Part shown: piece by piece, positions 41,786-50,580 of the stretch
Layout: every line of letters starts with the position of its first letter
How positions within the stretch are numbered: position 1 is the first letter of the stretch
Program-made: the position numbers and the translations under genes
Notes under the pieces: generated by a model
What the model was told of the DNA's origin: nothing
Database searches by the model: none
What the model saw: the letters and a program-made list of their open reading frames with translations, nothing else
NCBI GenBank assembly: GCA_039183205.1
Contig: JBCDBR010000008.1
Location: forward strand, 1-64,000
DNA from: HKCCE3408 sp039183205
GTDB taxonomy: Bacteria > Pseudomonadota > Alphaproteobacteria > Rhodobacterales > Rhodobacteraceae
Length of the DNA: 64,000 nucleotides
Reading direction: 5' to 3'

Positions 41786-43390
41786 ATGGTCCAAAACCGC
41801 TACAAAACGCAGTTCCAGCTTTATCCCTATCAGCGTGTAGCCGATCAAGATGCGAACGCTCCGGTGCGCCATCCGGTAATCATTGTTGGCGGTGGTCCGA
41901 TTGGCATGGGCCTGGCGCTCGATTTGGGCCGTAAAGGCGTGCCGTGTGTCGTTCTTGATGACCATGACGGCGTTGGCCAAGGCTCGCGCGCAATCTGTTT
42001 TTCCAAGCGCACATTGGAGATTTGTGATCGGCTGGGGCCGGGCCAACGGATGGTCGACAAGGGCGTCGTATGGAACTTAGGTCGGGTCTTTAACGCCGAT
42101 CGAGAGATTTACAGTTTTAACCTACAGCCCGAAGCGGGCCATTTCCGACCTGCCTTCATAAACCTGCAACAACCCTATTTCGAACAATTCCTGGTCGAGG
42201 AGATCCGGCGCCTTCAAGCCGCTGGAGCCCCGATTGACATACGTGGGCAAAACCGCGTGCGCACGATTGAGCCGCACGACACGCATGTTGCGCTGACGAT
42301 TGACACGCCGGACGGGACATATCAGGCCGAAGCCGATTGGCTTGTCGCTTGCGACGGCGCCAATTCTCCAACCCGGGAAAGATTGGGGCTCGGCTTTGAG
42401 GGTCGCGTTTTCGAAGACAATTTCCTGATCGCAGATATCCGCATGGACGGAGATTTCCCGACCGAACGGCGGTTCTGGTTCGACCCGCCCTTCAACCCGG
42501 GCCAAACGGCATTGATGCACAAACAACCCGACGATGTTTGGCGCCTCGATTTCCAACTGGGCTGGAACATCGACCGCGAGGCTGAATTGGCCAAGGACCG
42601 GGTCAATGCGCGGGTCTCTGGGATGATCGGCGATCGCGACTTTGAGCTTGTTTGGACATCGATCTATACGTTTCGGTGCTGCACGATGGACCGATACGTC
42701 CACGGCCGGGTCATTTTTGCCGGTGACAGCGCGCACCAAGTCAGCCCGTTCGGCGCCAGGGGGGCCAATGGGGGGATGCAAGATGTTGACAATCTGGCCT
42801 GGAAACTCGCCCTGGTAATTGAACGCCACGCGCCAGACGACCTCATTGAAAGCTATCACATCGAACGCAAACACGGCGCGCTTGAAAATATCAAGAACTC
42901 GTCCCGTTCGGCGGATTTTCTGACCCCGCATTCCCCCGCACACGCCCTGTTTCGCGATGCGGTTTTGCAGTTAGCCGCCGCGCATGAATTTGCCCGTCCG
43001 ATGGTCAATTCCGGCCGCCTCAGCCTGCCCTGCAGTTACGACGGATCGCCGCTCAATGGGCCTGACGCTTTCGACGGCGCGCCAAGCCGGAGCCGCCCTG
43101 GCAGCCCTTGTCCAGATGCGCCCCTTGGGCCGGGCTTTTTGCTCGGCCAATTTGGGGATGAATTCGTGGTTTTGGGACTGAATACAGAGGTAGAAGACGT
43201 CGATTTTGGTCCCGTGCGCGCCCGTGCGGTGACCCTGCCCGCCCGCGGCGAGCTTGCAGAGCGGTATCTGGGCGCAGCGCCGCAGGGCGTTTACCTCATC
43301 CGCCCTGACCAACATATCGCGGCGCGCTGGCCGCGTTTTGATATCGGGGCAGTGCGGGCCGCACTTGGCATAGCGATAGGAGCAGTCTGA
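41786..43390 (+). CDS. FAD-dependent aromatic hydroxylase (MhpA/PheA-like)
   Basis: A 534-residue class A flavin monooxygenase. The FAD motif IIVGGGPIGMGLALDLGRKG is at residues ~32-51, the DG motif in WLVACDGANSPTRERLG near 188, the GD motif in GRVIFAGDSAHQVSPFGARG near 307 and a C-terminal thioredoxin-like tail. It hydroxylates an aromatic ring with NAD(P)H and O2. In the homogentisate operon its substrate is likely a hydroxyphenylacetate or similar compound entering the pathway; this is inference. The ATG at 41786 matches the family start. It overlaps the DUF2783 gene by one base. Confidence 0.92.
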   Translation: MVQNRYKTQFQLYPYQRVADQDANAPVRHPVIIVGGGPIGMGLALDLGRKGVPCVVLDDHDGVGQGSRAICFSKRTLEICDRLGPGQRMVDKGVVWNLGRVFNADREIYSFNLQPEAGHFRPAFINLQQPYFEQFLVEEIRRLQAAGAPIDIRGQNRVRTIEPHDTHVALTIDTPDGTYQAEADWLVACDGANSPTRERLGLGFEGRVFEDNFLIADIRMDGDFPTERRFWFDPPFNPGQTALMHKQPDDVWRLDFQLGWNIDREAELAKDRVNARVSGMIGDRDFELVWTSIYTFRCCTMDRYVHGRVIFAGDSAHQVSPFGARGANGGMQDVDNLAWKLALVIERHAPDDLIESYHIERKHGALENIKNSSRSADFLTPHSPAHALFRDAVLQLAAAHEFARPMVNSGRLSLPCSYDGSPLNGPDAFDGAPSRSRPGSPCPDAPLGPGFLLGQFGDEFVVLGLNTEVEDVDFGPVRARAVTLPARGELAERYLGAAPQGVYLIRPDQHIAARWPRFDIGAVRAALGIAIGAV

Positions 43391-43605
43391 TGCCGCTTGT
43401 CACGCGCCCCAATCTTGCCCAGACAGACGACTTTTACGCGGCACTCTTGGCCGCACATGAAGGCCTCAGCGAGACCGAAACGCAGGCGCTCAACGCGCGC
43501 CTCATTCTGGTTCTTGCCAATCACATCGGTGATCTCGACACGCTGACCGAGGCGTTGGCCTTGGCGGGCGGACACAGCACCGCAACCGATCCAACAAAAC
43601 GCTAA
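43390..43605 (+). CDS. DUF2783 domain protein
   Basis: A 71-residue cytoplasmic protein of DUF2783, with the conserved run DDFYAALLAAHEGLSETETQ and LNARLILVLANHIGD. It is found almost always beside FAD hydroxylases and homogentisate genes in alphaproteobacteria; the function is unknown. It begins at the stop of the hydroxylase and is followed after 14 bp by hmgA. A partner or stability factor for the hydroxylase is a reasonable guess. Confidence 0.92.
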   Translation: MPLVTRPNLAQTDDFYAALLAAHEGLSETETQALNARLILVLANHIGDLDTLTEALALAGGHSTATDPTKR

Positions 43606-43619
43606 AACGGAGATCCGAG

Positions 43620-44972
43620 ATGAACGTGCAAGACCCGCGCAAAATCCAACAACAGCTCTCCTCTAATGGCACAACGCCTGGCTATATGCCGGGCTTTGGC
43701 AACGACCACGAGACCGAGGCGCTGCCCGAGGCTCTGCCACAAGGGCGCAACTCTCCGCAAAAGTGCCCCTATGGTCTTTATGCAGAACAGCTCTCAGGGA
43801 CGGCTTTCACCGTGCATCCGCCAGAACGGACATGGTGTTATCGCATTCGGCCATCGGTCAAGCATTCCACACGCTATCGCAAGATCAATGTGCCCTATTG
43901 GAAATCTGCTCCGTTGATCGACCCGGATATTGTCAGCCTGGGCCAGTATCGCTGGAACCCGATCGAGGCGAAGGGCGATCTGACCTGGCTGACAGGCATG
44001 CGGACCATCACAACCGCTGGCGATGTGAACACACAAGTTGGCATGGCCAGCCACGTCTATTTGGTCACGCAGTCGATGACCGACGATTATTTCTTTTCCG
44101 CCGATAGTGAGCTTTTGGTGGTGCCGCAGGCCGGACGCGTTCGCTTTCATACCGAGCTCGGCATACTTGATCTCGAACCCAAAGAAATCGCCATTATCCC
44201 ACGCGGCTTGGTCTACCGCGTGGAGCTTCTTGAGGGGCCCGCGCGCGGTTTTGTCTGCGAAAATTACGGGCAGAAGTTCGAATTGCCGGGCCGCGGGCCG
44301 ATTGGGGCTAACTGCTTGGCCAACCCGCGCGACTTTAAAGCGCCGGTCGCGGCGTTTGAAGACCGCGAAGTGCCCTCAACCATTACCGTGAAATGGGGCG
44401 GTCAGTTCCATGTCACCGAAATCGGGCAAAGCCCGCTCGACGTCGTGGCCTGGCACGGCAACTACGCACCGGTCAAATACGATCTGCGCACCTATTGCCC
44501 GGTCGGCGCGATCCTCTTTGACCATCCCGATCCGTCGATTTTCACTGTGCTCACGGCGCCCTCGGGATCGCCAGGCACCGCCAATATCGATTTCGTGCTG
44601 TTCCGCGAACGCTGGATGGTGGCCGAGGACACGTTCCGCCCGCCCTGGTACCACAAAAACATCATGTCGGAATTGATGGGCAATATTTACGGCATCTACG
44701 ATGCCAAACCCGAAGGCTTCGTGCCGGGCGGCATGTCGTTGCATAACATGATGTTGCCACATGGGCCGGATAAGCAGGCGTATGAGGGGGCGTCAAATGC
44801 CGACCTCAAGTCCGAAAAACTCGACAACACCATGAGCTTTATGTTCGAAACCCGTTTCCCGCAACACCTGACCCCATTTGCCGCGACCGAAGCCCCGCTT
44901 CAGCAAGGCTATATCGATGTCTGGGCGGATATGGAGAAGCACTTCGACGGCACGCCCGAAGGCCGGTGGTAG
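43620..44972 (+). CDS. hmgA: Homogentisate 1,2-dioxygenase
   Basis: A 450-residue non-heme Fe(II) dioxygenase opening the homogentisate ring to maleylacetoacetate. Family hallmarks are YMPGFGNDHETEALPEALP (residues ~20-38), QLSGTAFTVHPPERTWCYRI, and the C-terminal active-site region FRPPWYHKNIMSELMGNIYG and PGGMSLHNMMLPHGPD, containing the iron-binding His and Glu. The length is normal. It has an AACGGAGATCCGAG ribosome-binding region. A 6-bp hairpin follows before the tiny membrane-peptide gene and maiA. Confidence 0.97.
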   Translation: MNVQDPRKIQQQLSSNGTTPGYMPGFGNDHETEALPEALPQGRNSPQKCPYGLYAEQLSGTAFTVHPPERTWCYRIRPSVKHSTRYRKINVPYWKSAPLIDPDIVSLGQYRWNPIEAKGDLTWLTGMRTITTAGDVNTQVGMASHVYLVTQSMTDDYFFSADSELLVVPQAGRVRFHTELGILDLEPKEIAIIPRGLVYRVELLEGPARGFVCENYGQKFELPGRGPIGANCLANPRDFKAPVAAFEDREVPSTITVKWGGQFHVTEIGQSPLDVVAWHGNYAPVKYDLRTYCPVGAILFDHPDPSIFTVLTAPSGSPGTANIDFVLFRERWMVAEDTFRPPWYHKNIMSELMGNIYGIYDAKPEGFVPGGMSLHNMMLPHGPDKQAYEGASNADLKSEKLDNTMSFMFETRFPQHLTPFAATEAPLQQGYIDVWADMEKHFDGTPEGRW

Positions 44973-44973
44973 C

Positions 44974-44990
44974 GCGGATCGTCCATCCGC
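44974..44990 (+). terminator. Intercistronic hairpin after hmgA
   Basis: GCGGAT / ATCCGC, a 6-bp stem with 5-base loop, starts two bases after the hmgA stop codon. It probably sets relative hmgA to maiA-fahA expression rather than ending transcription fully. Confidence 0.4.
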
Positions 44991-45054
44991 AAGAGAACCT
45001 TGAGATTTTGGCACCTATAAAAGCCTGCATACCAAACAAATCGGAGAACACCTA

Positions 45055-45144
45055 ATGAGCTCACTTGGTATAACCGCTCTTGTCATCAGCATCGTCTTGC
45101 TTGGGGTTTTCGTCATCTTGCGACGGCGGGGCTCTGGTAAGTGA
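45055..45144 (+). CDS. 29-residue single-pass membrane peptide coupled to maiA
   Basis: A frame too short for usual gene finders. The product begins MSSLGITALVISIVLLGVFV and ends ILRRRGSGK: one ~18-residue hydrophobic helix followed by RRR, a clean positive-inside inner-membrane anchor. A GGAGAA site lies 6-7 bases before the ATG, and the stop overlaps the maiA GTG start by 4 bases (GTGA). It fills the 168-bp hmgA-maiA gap, so it is very likely translated and sets maiA translation. No known family; it may be a small membrane protein of aromatic catabolism. Confidence 0.7.
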   Translation: MSSLGITALVISIVLLGVFVILRRRGSGK

Positions 45145-45776
45145 AGCTTTACTCTTACTGGCGCTCGTCCTGTTCCTACCGCGTTCGGATCGCATTGGCG
45201 CTCAAGGGACAAGCGTTTGAAACGATCCCCGTCCATCTGGTCAAGGGGGAGCAGCGCGAGGCGAATTACGGCGCGGTCAATCCGTCGAACTATGTCCCGA
45301 CGCTGGAGCTTGATGATGGCACGCGCCTCACCCAATCACTTGCGATTATCGATTGGATCGACGCAACCTGGCCTGCGCCGCCGCTTTTGCCGAAGGACGC
45401 GCGCGCCCGGAGCCGGGTTCTCGCCGCCAGCCATATTATAGCCGCCGATGTCCAACCGGTCACGAATTCCGGTGTGGTCTCGGTGCTCAAGCGCGAATTG
45501 GGCGCGAGCGACAAAGAAGGCATCGCTTGGATGGATCATTGGATGGAAAAAGGCTTCGGCGCGTTCCAAAATACCATCGATCCGTCCGGGACCTTTTGTT
45601 TCGGTGACACACCCGGTTTGGCCGATCTGTGCCTCATACCGCAGCTTTATAACGCCCATCGCTGGGGGGTTGACCTCTCTCCGTTCGCGCGACTGACTGA
45701 GATCGAAGCCCGTTGCCTGGATATTCCTGCCTTTGGTAATGCGCGGCCCGAAGCGCAACCGGATGCCCATGCCTGA
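45141..45776 (+). CDS. maiA: Maleylacetoacetate isomerase (zeta-class GST)
   Basis: A 211-residue zeta glutathione S-transferase isomerising maleylacetoacetate to fumarylacetoacetate. The GSH-binding zeta motif SSCSYRVRIALALKG is at residues 8-22, with NPSNYVPTLELDDG and SLAIIDWIDATW following. It starts with GTG inside the stop of the 29-codon membrane-peptide gene, so translation is coupled. It ends nine bases before fahA. Confidence 0.95.
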   Translation: MKLYSYWRSSCSYRVRIALALKGQAFETIPVHLVKGEQREANYGAVNPSNYVPTLELDDGTRLTQSLAIIDWIDATWPAPPLLPKDARARSRVLAASHIIAADVQPVTNSGVVSVLKRELGASDKEGIAWMDHWMEKGFGAFQNTIDPSGTFCFGDTPGLADLCLIPQLYNAHRWGVDLSPFARLTEIEARCLDIPAFGNARPEAQPDAHA

Positions 45777-45785
45777 GGAGGATTG

Positions 45786-47024
45786 ATGACCGCCCTTTTG
45801 CCGTCCTGGATCGAGACCGCGAACGACCCAAATGGGGACTTTCCGCTCAATAATCTGCCTTACGGCGTGTTCTCAACGCCCGATGGGCCGGCGCGATGCG
45901 GCGTGGCGATTGGCGCGCAAATCCTTGATCTTGCGGCCTTAGAGGCGGGTCAATTCCTCGATTTCGGCGGGACGCTGCAAACTGGGTCTTGGAACGCGTT
46001 TATGGCGCGTGGGGCCGCGGAATGGGCCCGACTTCGCGATGTTCTGACCGAATTTCTTCGTCACGGCGCGGAGGCCGAGGACGTTTTGGGGCAATACCTT
46101 GTAGCCCAGGCCGATGCCGGGCTGCACCTGCCCTTTAGCGTCACCGAATACACCGACTTTTACGCCTCCTATCATCATGCCAGCAATGTCGGCACGATGT
46201 TTCGCGGTGCCGAAAACGCATTGCCGCCAAATTGGTTGCATATCCCGATCGGCTATAATGGGCGCGCGTCATCCGTTGTGGTGTCCGGCACACCCATCAC
46301 CCGCCCATTTGGACAGTTGAAGGGACCGACAGAAACTGAGCCCCGCTTTGCGCCGTCGGAGCGGTTCGATTTCGAATTGGAGATGGGGGCAATTGTTGGA
46401 CAGCCCACATCAGGCCGGCTGAGCGTTGCTGAGGCCGATGCGGCAATCTTTGGCTATGTGATCTTGAACGATTGGTCCGCCCGCGACATCCAAGCTTGGG
46501 AATATCAACCGCTTGGCCCGTTCCAATCAAAAGCAACGGCGACAACGATCAGTCCTTGGATTGTGACGACCGCGGCGCTGCGCCCATTCCGCGCTGCGAC
46601 ACCCGAGCGGGAGGTCCCTCTGTTGCCGCATCTTAAGGAGCCGGGGCCAATGCTCTATGACATCGCGCTGTCGATTGAACTTAGTCCGGAAAATGGGCCG
46701 GGGCGGTATATCGCGGAGACGAATTATCGCGAGATGTATTATTCCTCGGCGCAGCAACTGGCCCATCATGCGAGCTCTGGCTGCCCGATGCGGGTGGGTG
46801 ATTTGCTGGGATCGGGCACGATATCGGGGCCCAACAGTGAAAACCGTGGCTCTATGCTTGAGCTTAGCTGGGGTGGAAAGGAACCGGTCGAGATCGCCGA
46901 TGGCGTCACACGCCGGTTTTTGGAAGACGGCGATACGGTCACGATGCGTGGGGCTGCGCACGGGGACGGCCACCGCATCGGGTTTGGCGCCTGCACAGGC
47001 ACGTTGCGCCCCGCAGAACGGTAA
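45786..47024 (+). CDS. fahA: Fumarylacetoacetase
   Basis: A 412-residue enzyme splitting fumarylacetoacetate to fumarate and acetoacetate, the last step of tyrosine/homogentisate breakdown. Family motifs are TDFYASYHHASNVGTMFRG (metal Asp and catalytic His, residues ~120-138), FDFELEMGAIVG (metal Glu pair) and FVILNDWSARDIQAWEYQPL-like sequence near 220. The ATG at 45786 has GAGGAGG upstream; a TTG just before it is rejected. It is the last gene of the operon, followed by a GC-rich palindrome. Confidence 0.97.
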   Translation: MTALLPSWIETANDPNGDFPLNNLPYGVFSTPDGPARCGVAIGAQILDLAALEAGQFLDFGGTLQTGSWNAFMARGAAEWARLRDVLTEFLRHGAEAEDVLGQYLVAQADAGLHLPFSVTEYTDFYASYHHASNVGTMFRGAENALPPNWLHIPIGYNGRASSVVVSGTPITRPFGQLKGPTETEPRFAPSERFDFELEMGAIVGQPTSGRLSVAEADAAIFGYVILNDWSARDIQAWEYQPLGPFQSKATATTISPWIVTTAALRPFRAATPEREVPLLPHLKEPGPMLYDIALSIELSPENGPGRYIAETNYREMYYSSAQQLAHHASSGCPMRVGDLLGSGTISGPNSENRGSMLELSWGGKEPVEIADGVTRRFLEDGDTVTMRGAAHGDGHRIGFGACTGTLRPAER

Positions 47025-47083
47025 TCGCGGCGCCTCGGGCCGCAGGGACCCTCGGCACCGCGGATGCTGGGCGCATGGCCTTT

Positions 47084-47103
47084 GCGAGGGGCGCGCCCCT
47101 CGC
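47084..47103. terminator. GC-rich perfect palindrome between convergent fahA and tdh
   Basis: A 20-base perfect palindrome (GCGAGGGGCG and its complement, no spacer) 60 bases after fahA and 38 bases before the tdh stop on the other strand. It can fold on both transcripts and probably serves as a bidirectional 3' end. Confidence 0.55.
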
Positions 47104-47141
47104 GCTCCGCAGGCCAGAACCGGAGACGCGTTACGCGCGCC

Positions 47142-48176
47142 CTACCAGTCCATTACGACCTTGCCCGCCTGTCCCGAAATCATCGCCGCAAATCCGTCGG
47201 TAAAGTCGTCGATACCGATCCGATGCGTGATCAGACCCGACAGATCGAGCCCTGACTGCACAAGCGCGATCATTTTGTACCAGGTTTCGTACATCTCGCG
47301 GCCGTAAATGCCTTTGACCTGGAGCATCTTGAAAATGATCTCGTTCCAATCAACGGCAAAGGCAGTTGGTGCGATGCCAAGCAGCGCAATTTTCCCGCCA
47401 CTATTCATCCGCGCGATCATCTGGCGCATGGCCGCCGCGGCACCCGACATTTCCAGCCCAACATCGAAGCCTTCGGTCATGCCGATATCGTCCATCACGT
47501 CGCGAAGGGTTTCCTGACCGATATCGACGACGCGCGCCACGCCCATTTGGCGGGCCAAATCCAGGCGGTAGGGGGCGATATCGGTGATCACAACCCGACG
47601 GGCACCGACCTTTTGCGCCACAAGCGCCCCCATAATGCCAATCGGTCCGGCGCCGGTGACCAGGACATCCTCGCCAACCAGGTCAAAGGACAAGGCGGTA
47701 TGGACGGCATTGCCTAAGGGATCAAAGATGGCGGCAATCTCATCAGGAATATCGTCGGGAATGGGCACCACGTTTGCTTCGGGCAAGACAAGAAATTCGG
47801 CGAAACTACCTGGGCGGTTCACACCCACGCCTTGCGTGTTGCGGCACAAATGCGCCCGCCCGGCGCGACAATTGCGACACGCCCCGCAGGTGATGTGACC
47901 TTCGCCAGAGACACGCTGCCCGATCGTGTATTTTGTCGCTGCAGCACCCAGCCCCGCGATCTCGCCGGCAAATTCGTGACCGACCACCATCGGCACCGGC
48001 ACGGTCTTTGCCGACCATTCATCCCAATTCCAGATATGCACATCGGTTCCGCAGATCGCGGATTTTCGCACTTTGATCAGAACCTCCCCAGGGCCGGCTT
48101 CCGGCACCGGCACATGTTCCATCCAAAGCCCTGGTTCCGGACGCGATTTGACCAGCGCGCGCATGTCATTGCGCAT
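47142..48176 (-). CDS. tdh: L-threonine 3-dehydrogenase
   Basis: A 344-residue zinc MDR-family enzyme oxidising L-threonine to 2-amino-3-oxobutanoate. The catalytic zinc site has AICGTDVHIWNWDEWS (residues ~40-55) and VVGHEFAGEI; structural zinc cysteines lie in CGACRNCRAGRAHLC; the NAD fold follows (VTGAGPIGIMGALVAQ). The length is normal. The start at 48176 overlaps the kbl stop (TGATG), coupling the two; an internal ATG at 48164 is an alternative. Confidence 0.96.
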   Translation of the reverse strand: MRNDMRALVKSRPEPGLWMEHVPVPEAGPGEVLIKVRKSAICGTDVHIWNWDEWSAKTVPVPMVVGHEFAGEIAGLGAAATKYTIGQRVSGEGHITCGACRNCRAGRAHLCRNTQGVGVNRPGSFAEFLVLPEANVVPIPDDIPDEIAAIFDPLGNAVHTALSFDLVGEDVLVTGAGPIGIMGALVAQKVGARRVVITDIAPYRLDLARQMGVARVVDIGQETLRDVMDDIGMTEGFDVGLEMSGAAAAMRQMIARMNSGGKIALLGIAPTAFAVDWNEIIFKMLQVKGIYGREMYETWYKMIALVQSGLDLSGLITHRIGIDDFTDGFAAMISGQAGKVVMDW

Positions 48177-49363
48177 CAGATGATGCCCATCTCGCGACCG
48201 ACCGCGACAAACGCATCTATGGCGGTATCAAGTTCAGCCCGGCTATGGGCCGCTGACATCTGTGTGCGAATGCGATCCTGGCCTTTCGGGACCACCGGAT
48301 AGCTGAACGGCGCGACGTAGACGCCCCGCGCGTCAAGCCGGGCCGCCAGCTCTTGAGCGCGCTTGGGGTCGCGCAGCATGACCGGGATGATCGGATGTTC
48401 GCCCGGCAAGAGGTCAAAGCCCGCCTGCCCCATCCGGGCCCTGAAATGCACCGCATTGTCCATGAGCCGATCTCGGCGCTCGGTCGAAGCCTCCAGCATG
48501 TCGAGAACCTTAATCGATGTGGCCGCGATCACTGGGGCTAAGGTGTTTGAAAATAGGTAGGGACGCGAACGTTGGCGCAGCCAATCGACCACCTCAGCCC
48601 GCGCGCAGGTATAGCCGCCCGAGGCCCCGCCCAAAGCCTTGCCCAGCGTACCGGTCATGATGTCGATGCGCCCCATCACGCCGCAATGTTCGTGACTTCC
48701 GCGACCGGTTGGTCCCAAAAATCCGACTGCGTGGCTGTCGTCGACCATAACCATGGCGCCGAATTCGTCTGCCAGATCGCAAATATCGGCAAGCTGCGCG
48801 ATATAGCCGTCCATGGAAAACACGCCATCGGTCGCAATCAACTTAAAACGGCAATCTTGCGCGGCCTCCAACTGCCGGCGTAGATCGGCCATGTCCGAAT
48901 TGGCGTAGCGCAACCGGGTTGCCTTACTCAACCGCACCCCATCAATGATGGACGCATGGTTGAGGGCATCGGAAATGATCGCATCTTCCGGACCCAAAAG
49001 CGTCTCAAAAAGCCCAGCATTGGCGTCAAAGCAGCTCGAATAGAGGATCGTGTCCTCAAATCCCAAAAATGCCGTAAGGCGGGCTTCGAGGTCTTTGTGT
49101 TCCTCTTGCGTGCCGCAAATGAAGCGCACCGAGGACATCCCGTATCCGTAACGCGTCAACGCGGCGCGACCGGCTTCGACAAGATCGGGATGATCCGACA
49201 GGCCCAGGTAATTGTTGGCGCAAAGATTGATAACATCGCGGCCCGATGCCAGGCCTACCGTGCCCGATTGCGGCGTGGTGATTACGCGTTCTTCTTTATA
49301 GAGACCGGTTGATCTCAATGTGCCCAATTCAGATTGCAAATGGTCGATGAATGTCTGGTGCAT
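48176..49363 (-). CDS. kbl: Glycine C-acetyltransferase (2-amino-3-ketobutyrate CoA ligase)
   Basis: A 395-residue PLP enzyme of the alpha-oxoamine synthase family that splits 2-amino-3-oxobutanoate with CoA to glycine and acetyl-CoA. Visible parts are NLCANNYLGLSDHPDLVEAG, VMVDDSHAVGFLGPTGRGSH, and the PLP lysine in IMTGTLGKALGGASGGYT near residue 244. With tdh it forms the threonine-to-glycine pathway. It is first in the operon and divergent from the TctC gene. Confidence 0.96.
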   Translation of the reverse strand: MHQTFIDHLQSELGTLRSTGLYKEERVITTPQSGTVGLASGRDVINLCANNYLGLSDHPDLVEAGRAALTRYGYGMSSVRFICGTQEEHKDLEARLTAFLGFEDTILYSSCFDANAGLFETLLGPEDAIISDALNHASIIDGVRLSKATRLRYANSDMADLRRQLEAAQDCRFKLIATDGVFSMDGYIAQLADICDLADEFGAMVMVDDSHAVGFLGPTGRGSHEHCGVMGRIDIMTGTLGKALGGASGGYTCARAEVVDWLRQRSRPYLFSNTLAPVIAATSIKVLDMLEASTERRDRLMDNAVHFRARMGQAGFDLLPGEHPIIPVMLRDPKRAQELAARLDARGVYVAPFSYPVVPKGQDRIRTQMSAAHSRAELDTAIDAFVAVGREMGII

Positions 49364-49527
49364 GCACAGCTCCTGCCCGCGTCTGGGGCCAATTGATCAC
49401 GCAGTGTTCACATCGGACCGCCCGAATGCGACCGTTGCATTCACGCTTGTGCGAAATCCTATCCCGTGCAACCGTGTAGTCCGCAAAAATGCAAACCGGG
49501 CAGCATCATGCCCGGAAAGGGAGGAAT
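49364..49527. promoter_or_regulatory. Divergent promoter region kbl / tctC
   Basis: 164 bp between divergent starts; both promoters must lie here. No riboswitch-like fold or clear operator was identified by eye. Confidence 0.4.
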
Positions 49528-50514
49528 ATGATGAACAGACTGAACATGACCCGCCGGGTCGTGCTGGCGGCGGCGACCAGCCTGGCGATGGCCGGATACG
49601 CACATGCCGATGGCCACCAGATATTGGACGATATCCACTTTCTCATCCCAGGTGGTGCGGGTGGCGGCTGGGACGGCACCGCGCGCGGCACGGGCGAGGC
49701 CCTGACCAATGCCGGCCTGGTCGGCAGCGCATCCTACGAAAATATGTCCGGCGGCGGGGGCGGTGTCGCCATTGCGCATCTCATCGAAAATGCCGAATCG
49801 ATGGGTGACACGTTGATGGTCAATTCCACTCCGATTGTGATCCGTTCGCTCACCGGAGTGTTCCCACAAAGCTTCCGCGACCTCACACTCGTTGCCGGGA
49901 CGATCGGGGATTACGCCGCCATCGTGGTGCAAACCGACAGCGACGTTGGGGATATGGGCCAACTACTCGACGCATTCCGCAGCCAAGGCGATGATTTCGC
50001 AATCGGCGGCGGGTCGGTGCCGGGCGGCATGGACCACTTGGTCGCGGCCATGGCGATGGAGGCCGCAGGGGAAGACCCGACAGCCTTTAACTATATCCCC
50101 TATGATGCCGGCGGCGAAGCGATGGCAGGCTTGCTTTCGGGTGAGATCGACGCGTTGTCTACCGGCTTTTCCGAAGCAGTAGCGCTGGCGCAGCAAGGCG
50201 AAGTGCGCATCATCGGCGTGACCTCAGAGGAACGTGTGGATGCCTATCCCGATGCGCCGACCATGATGGAACAGGGGCTTGATACGACCTTTGTGAATTG
50301 GCGCGGTTTCTTTGCGGCCCCCGGGCTCGATAGCGAGACGCTCGCAGGCTACCAAGCGGCGCTCGAGGCGATGTACGAGACCGATGCTTGGGAAGAGGTC
50401 CGGTCGCGCAATGGCTGGGTGAACATCCACAATTCCGGGGATGATTTCCGGGCCTTCCTCGAAGAACAAGAAACACAAATCGGCGATCTGATGCGGACCC
50501 TGGGCTTTTTGTAA
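49528..50514 (+). CDS. Tripartite tricarboxylate transporter substrate-binding protein (TctC/Bug)
   Basis: A 328-residue periplasmic Bug-type binding protein. It has a signal peptide (MMNRLNMTRRVVLAAATSLA, cleaved near YAHADG) with a twin-arginine-like RR, then the family start ILDDIHFLIPGGAGGGWDGT, in which the PGGxxGGWD loop binds the carboxylate, and DGTARGTGEALTNAG. A GGGAGGA site precedes the ATG pair at 49528/49531. It leads the operon and is followed by a hairpin before tctB. Ligand unknown; the downstream genes suggest a citrate- or citramalate-like acid. Confidence 0.93.
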   Translation: MMNRLNMTRRVVLAAATSLAMAGYAHADGHQILDDIHFLIPGGAGGGWDGTARGTGEALTNAGLVGSASYENMSGGGGGVAIAHLIENAESMGDTLMVNSTPIVIRSLTGVFPQSFRDLTLVAGTIGDYAAIVVQTDSDVGDMGQLLDAFRSQGDDFAIGGGSVPGGMDHLVAAMAMEAAGEDPTAFNYIPYDAGGEAMAGLLSGEIDALSTGFSEAVALAQQGEVRIIGVTSEERVDAYPDAPTMMEQGLDTTFVNWRGFFAAPGLDSETLAGYQAALEAMYETDAWEEVRSRNGWVNIHNSGDDFRAFLEEQETQIGDLMRTLGFL

Positions 50515-50535
50515 AGCACCACGCATTTGAAGCTC

Positions 50536-50559
50536 TGGGGCTCCCGGCTGGGGGCCCCA
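50536..50559 (+). terminator. Intercistronic hairpin between tctC and tctB
   Basis: A 7-bp stem (TGGGGCT / GGCCCCA, one G-T pair) with a 10-base loop, 21 bases after the tctC stop. It is the usual position for raising binding-protein over permease expression. Confidence 0.5.
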
Positions 50560-50580
50560 AACACCCAGGGGGGGACAGTT

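Noticed and set aside
41129..42046. 305-codon minus-strand frame across DinB and the FAD hydroxylase
   Set aside because: Both genes on the + strand have clear family motifs; the antisense frame has none.
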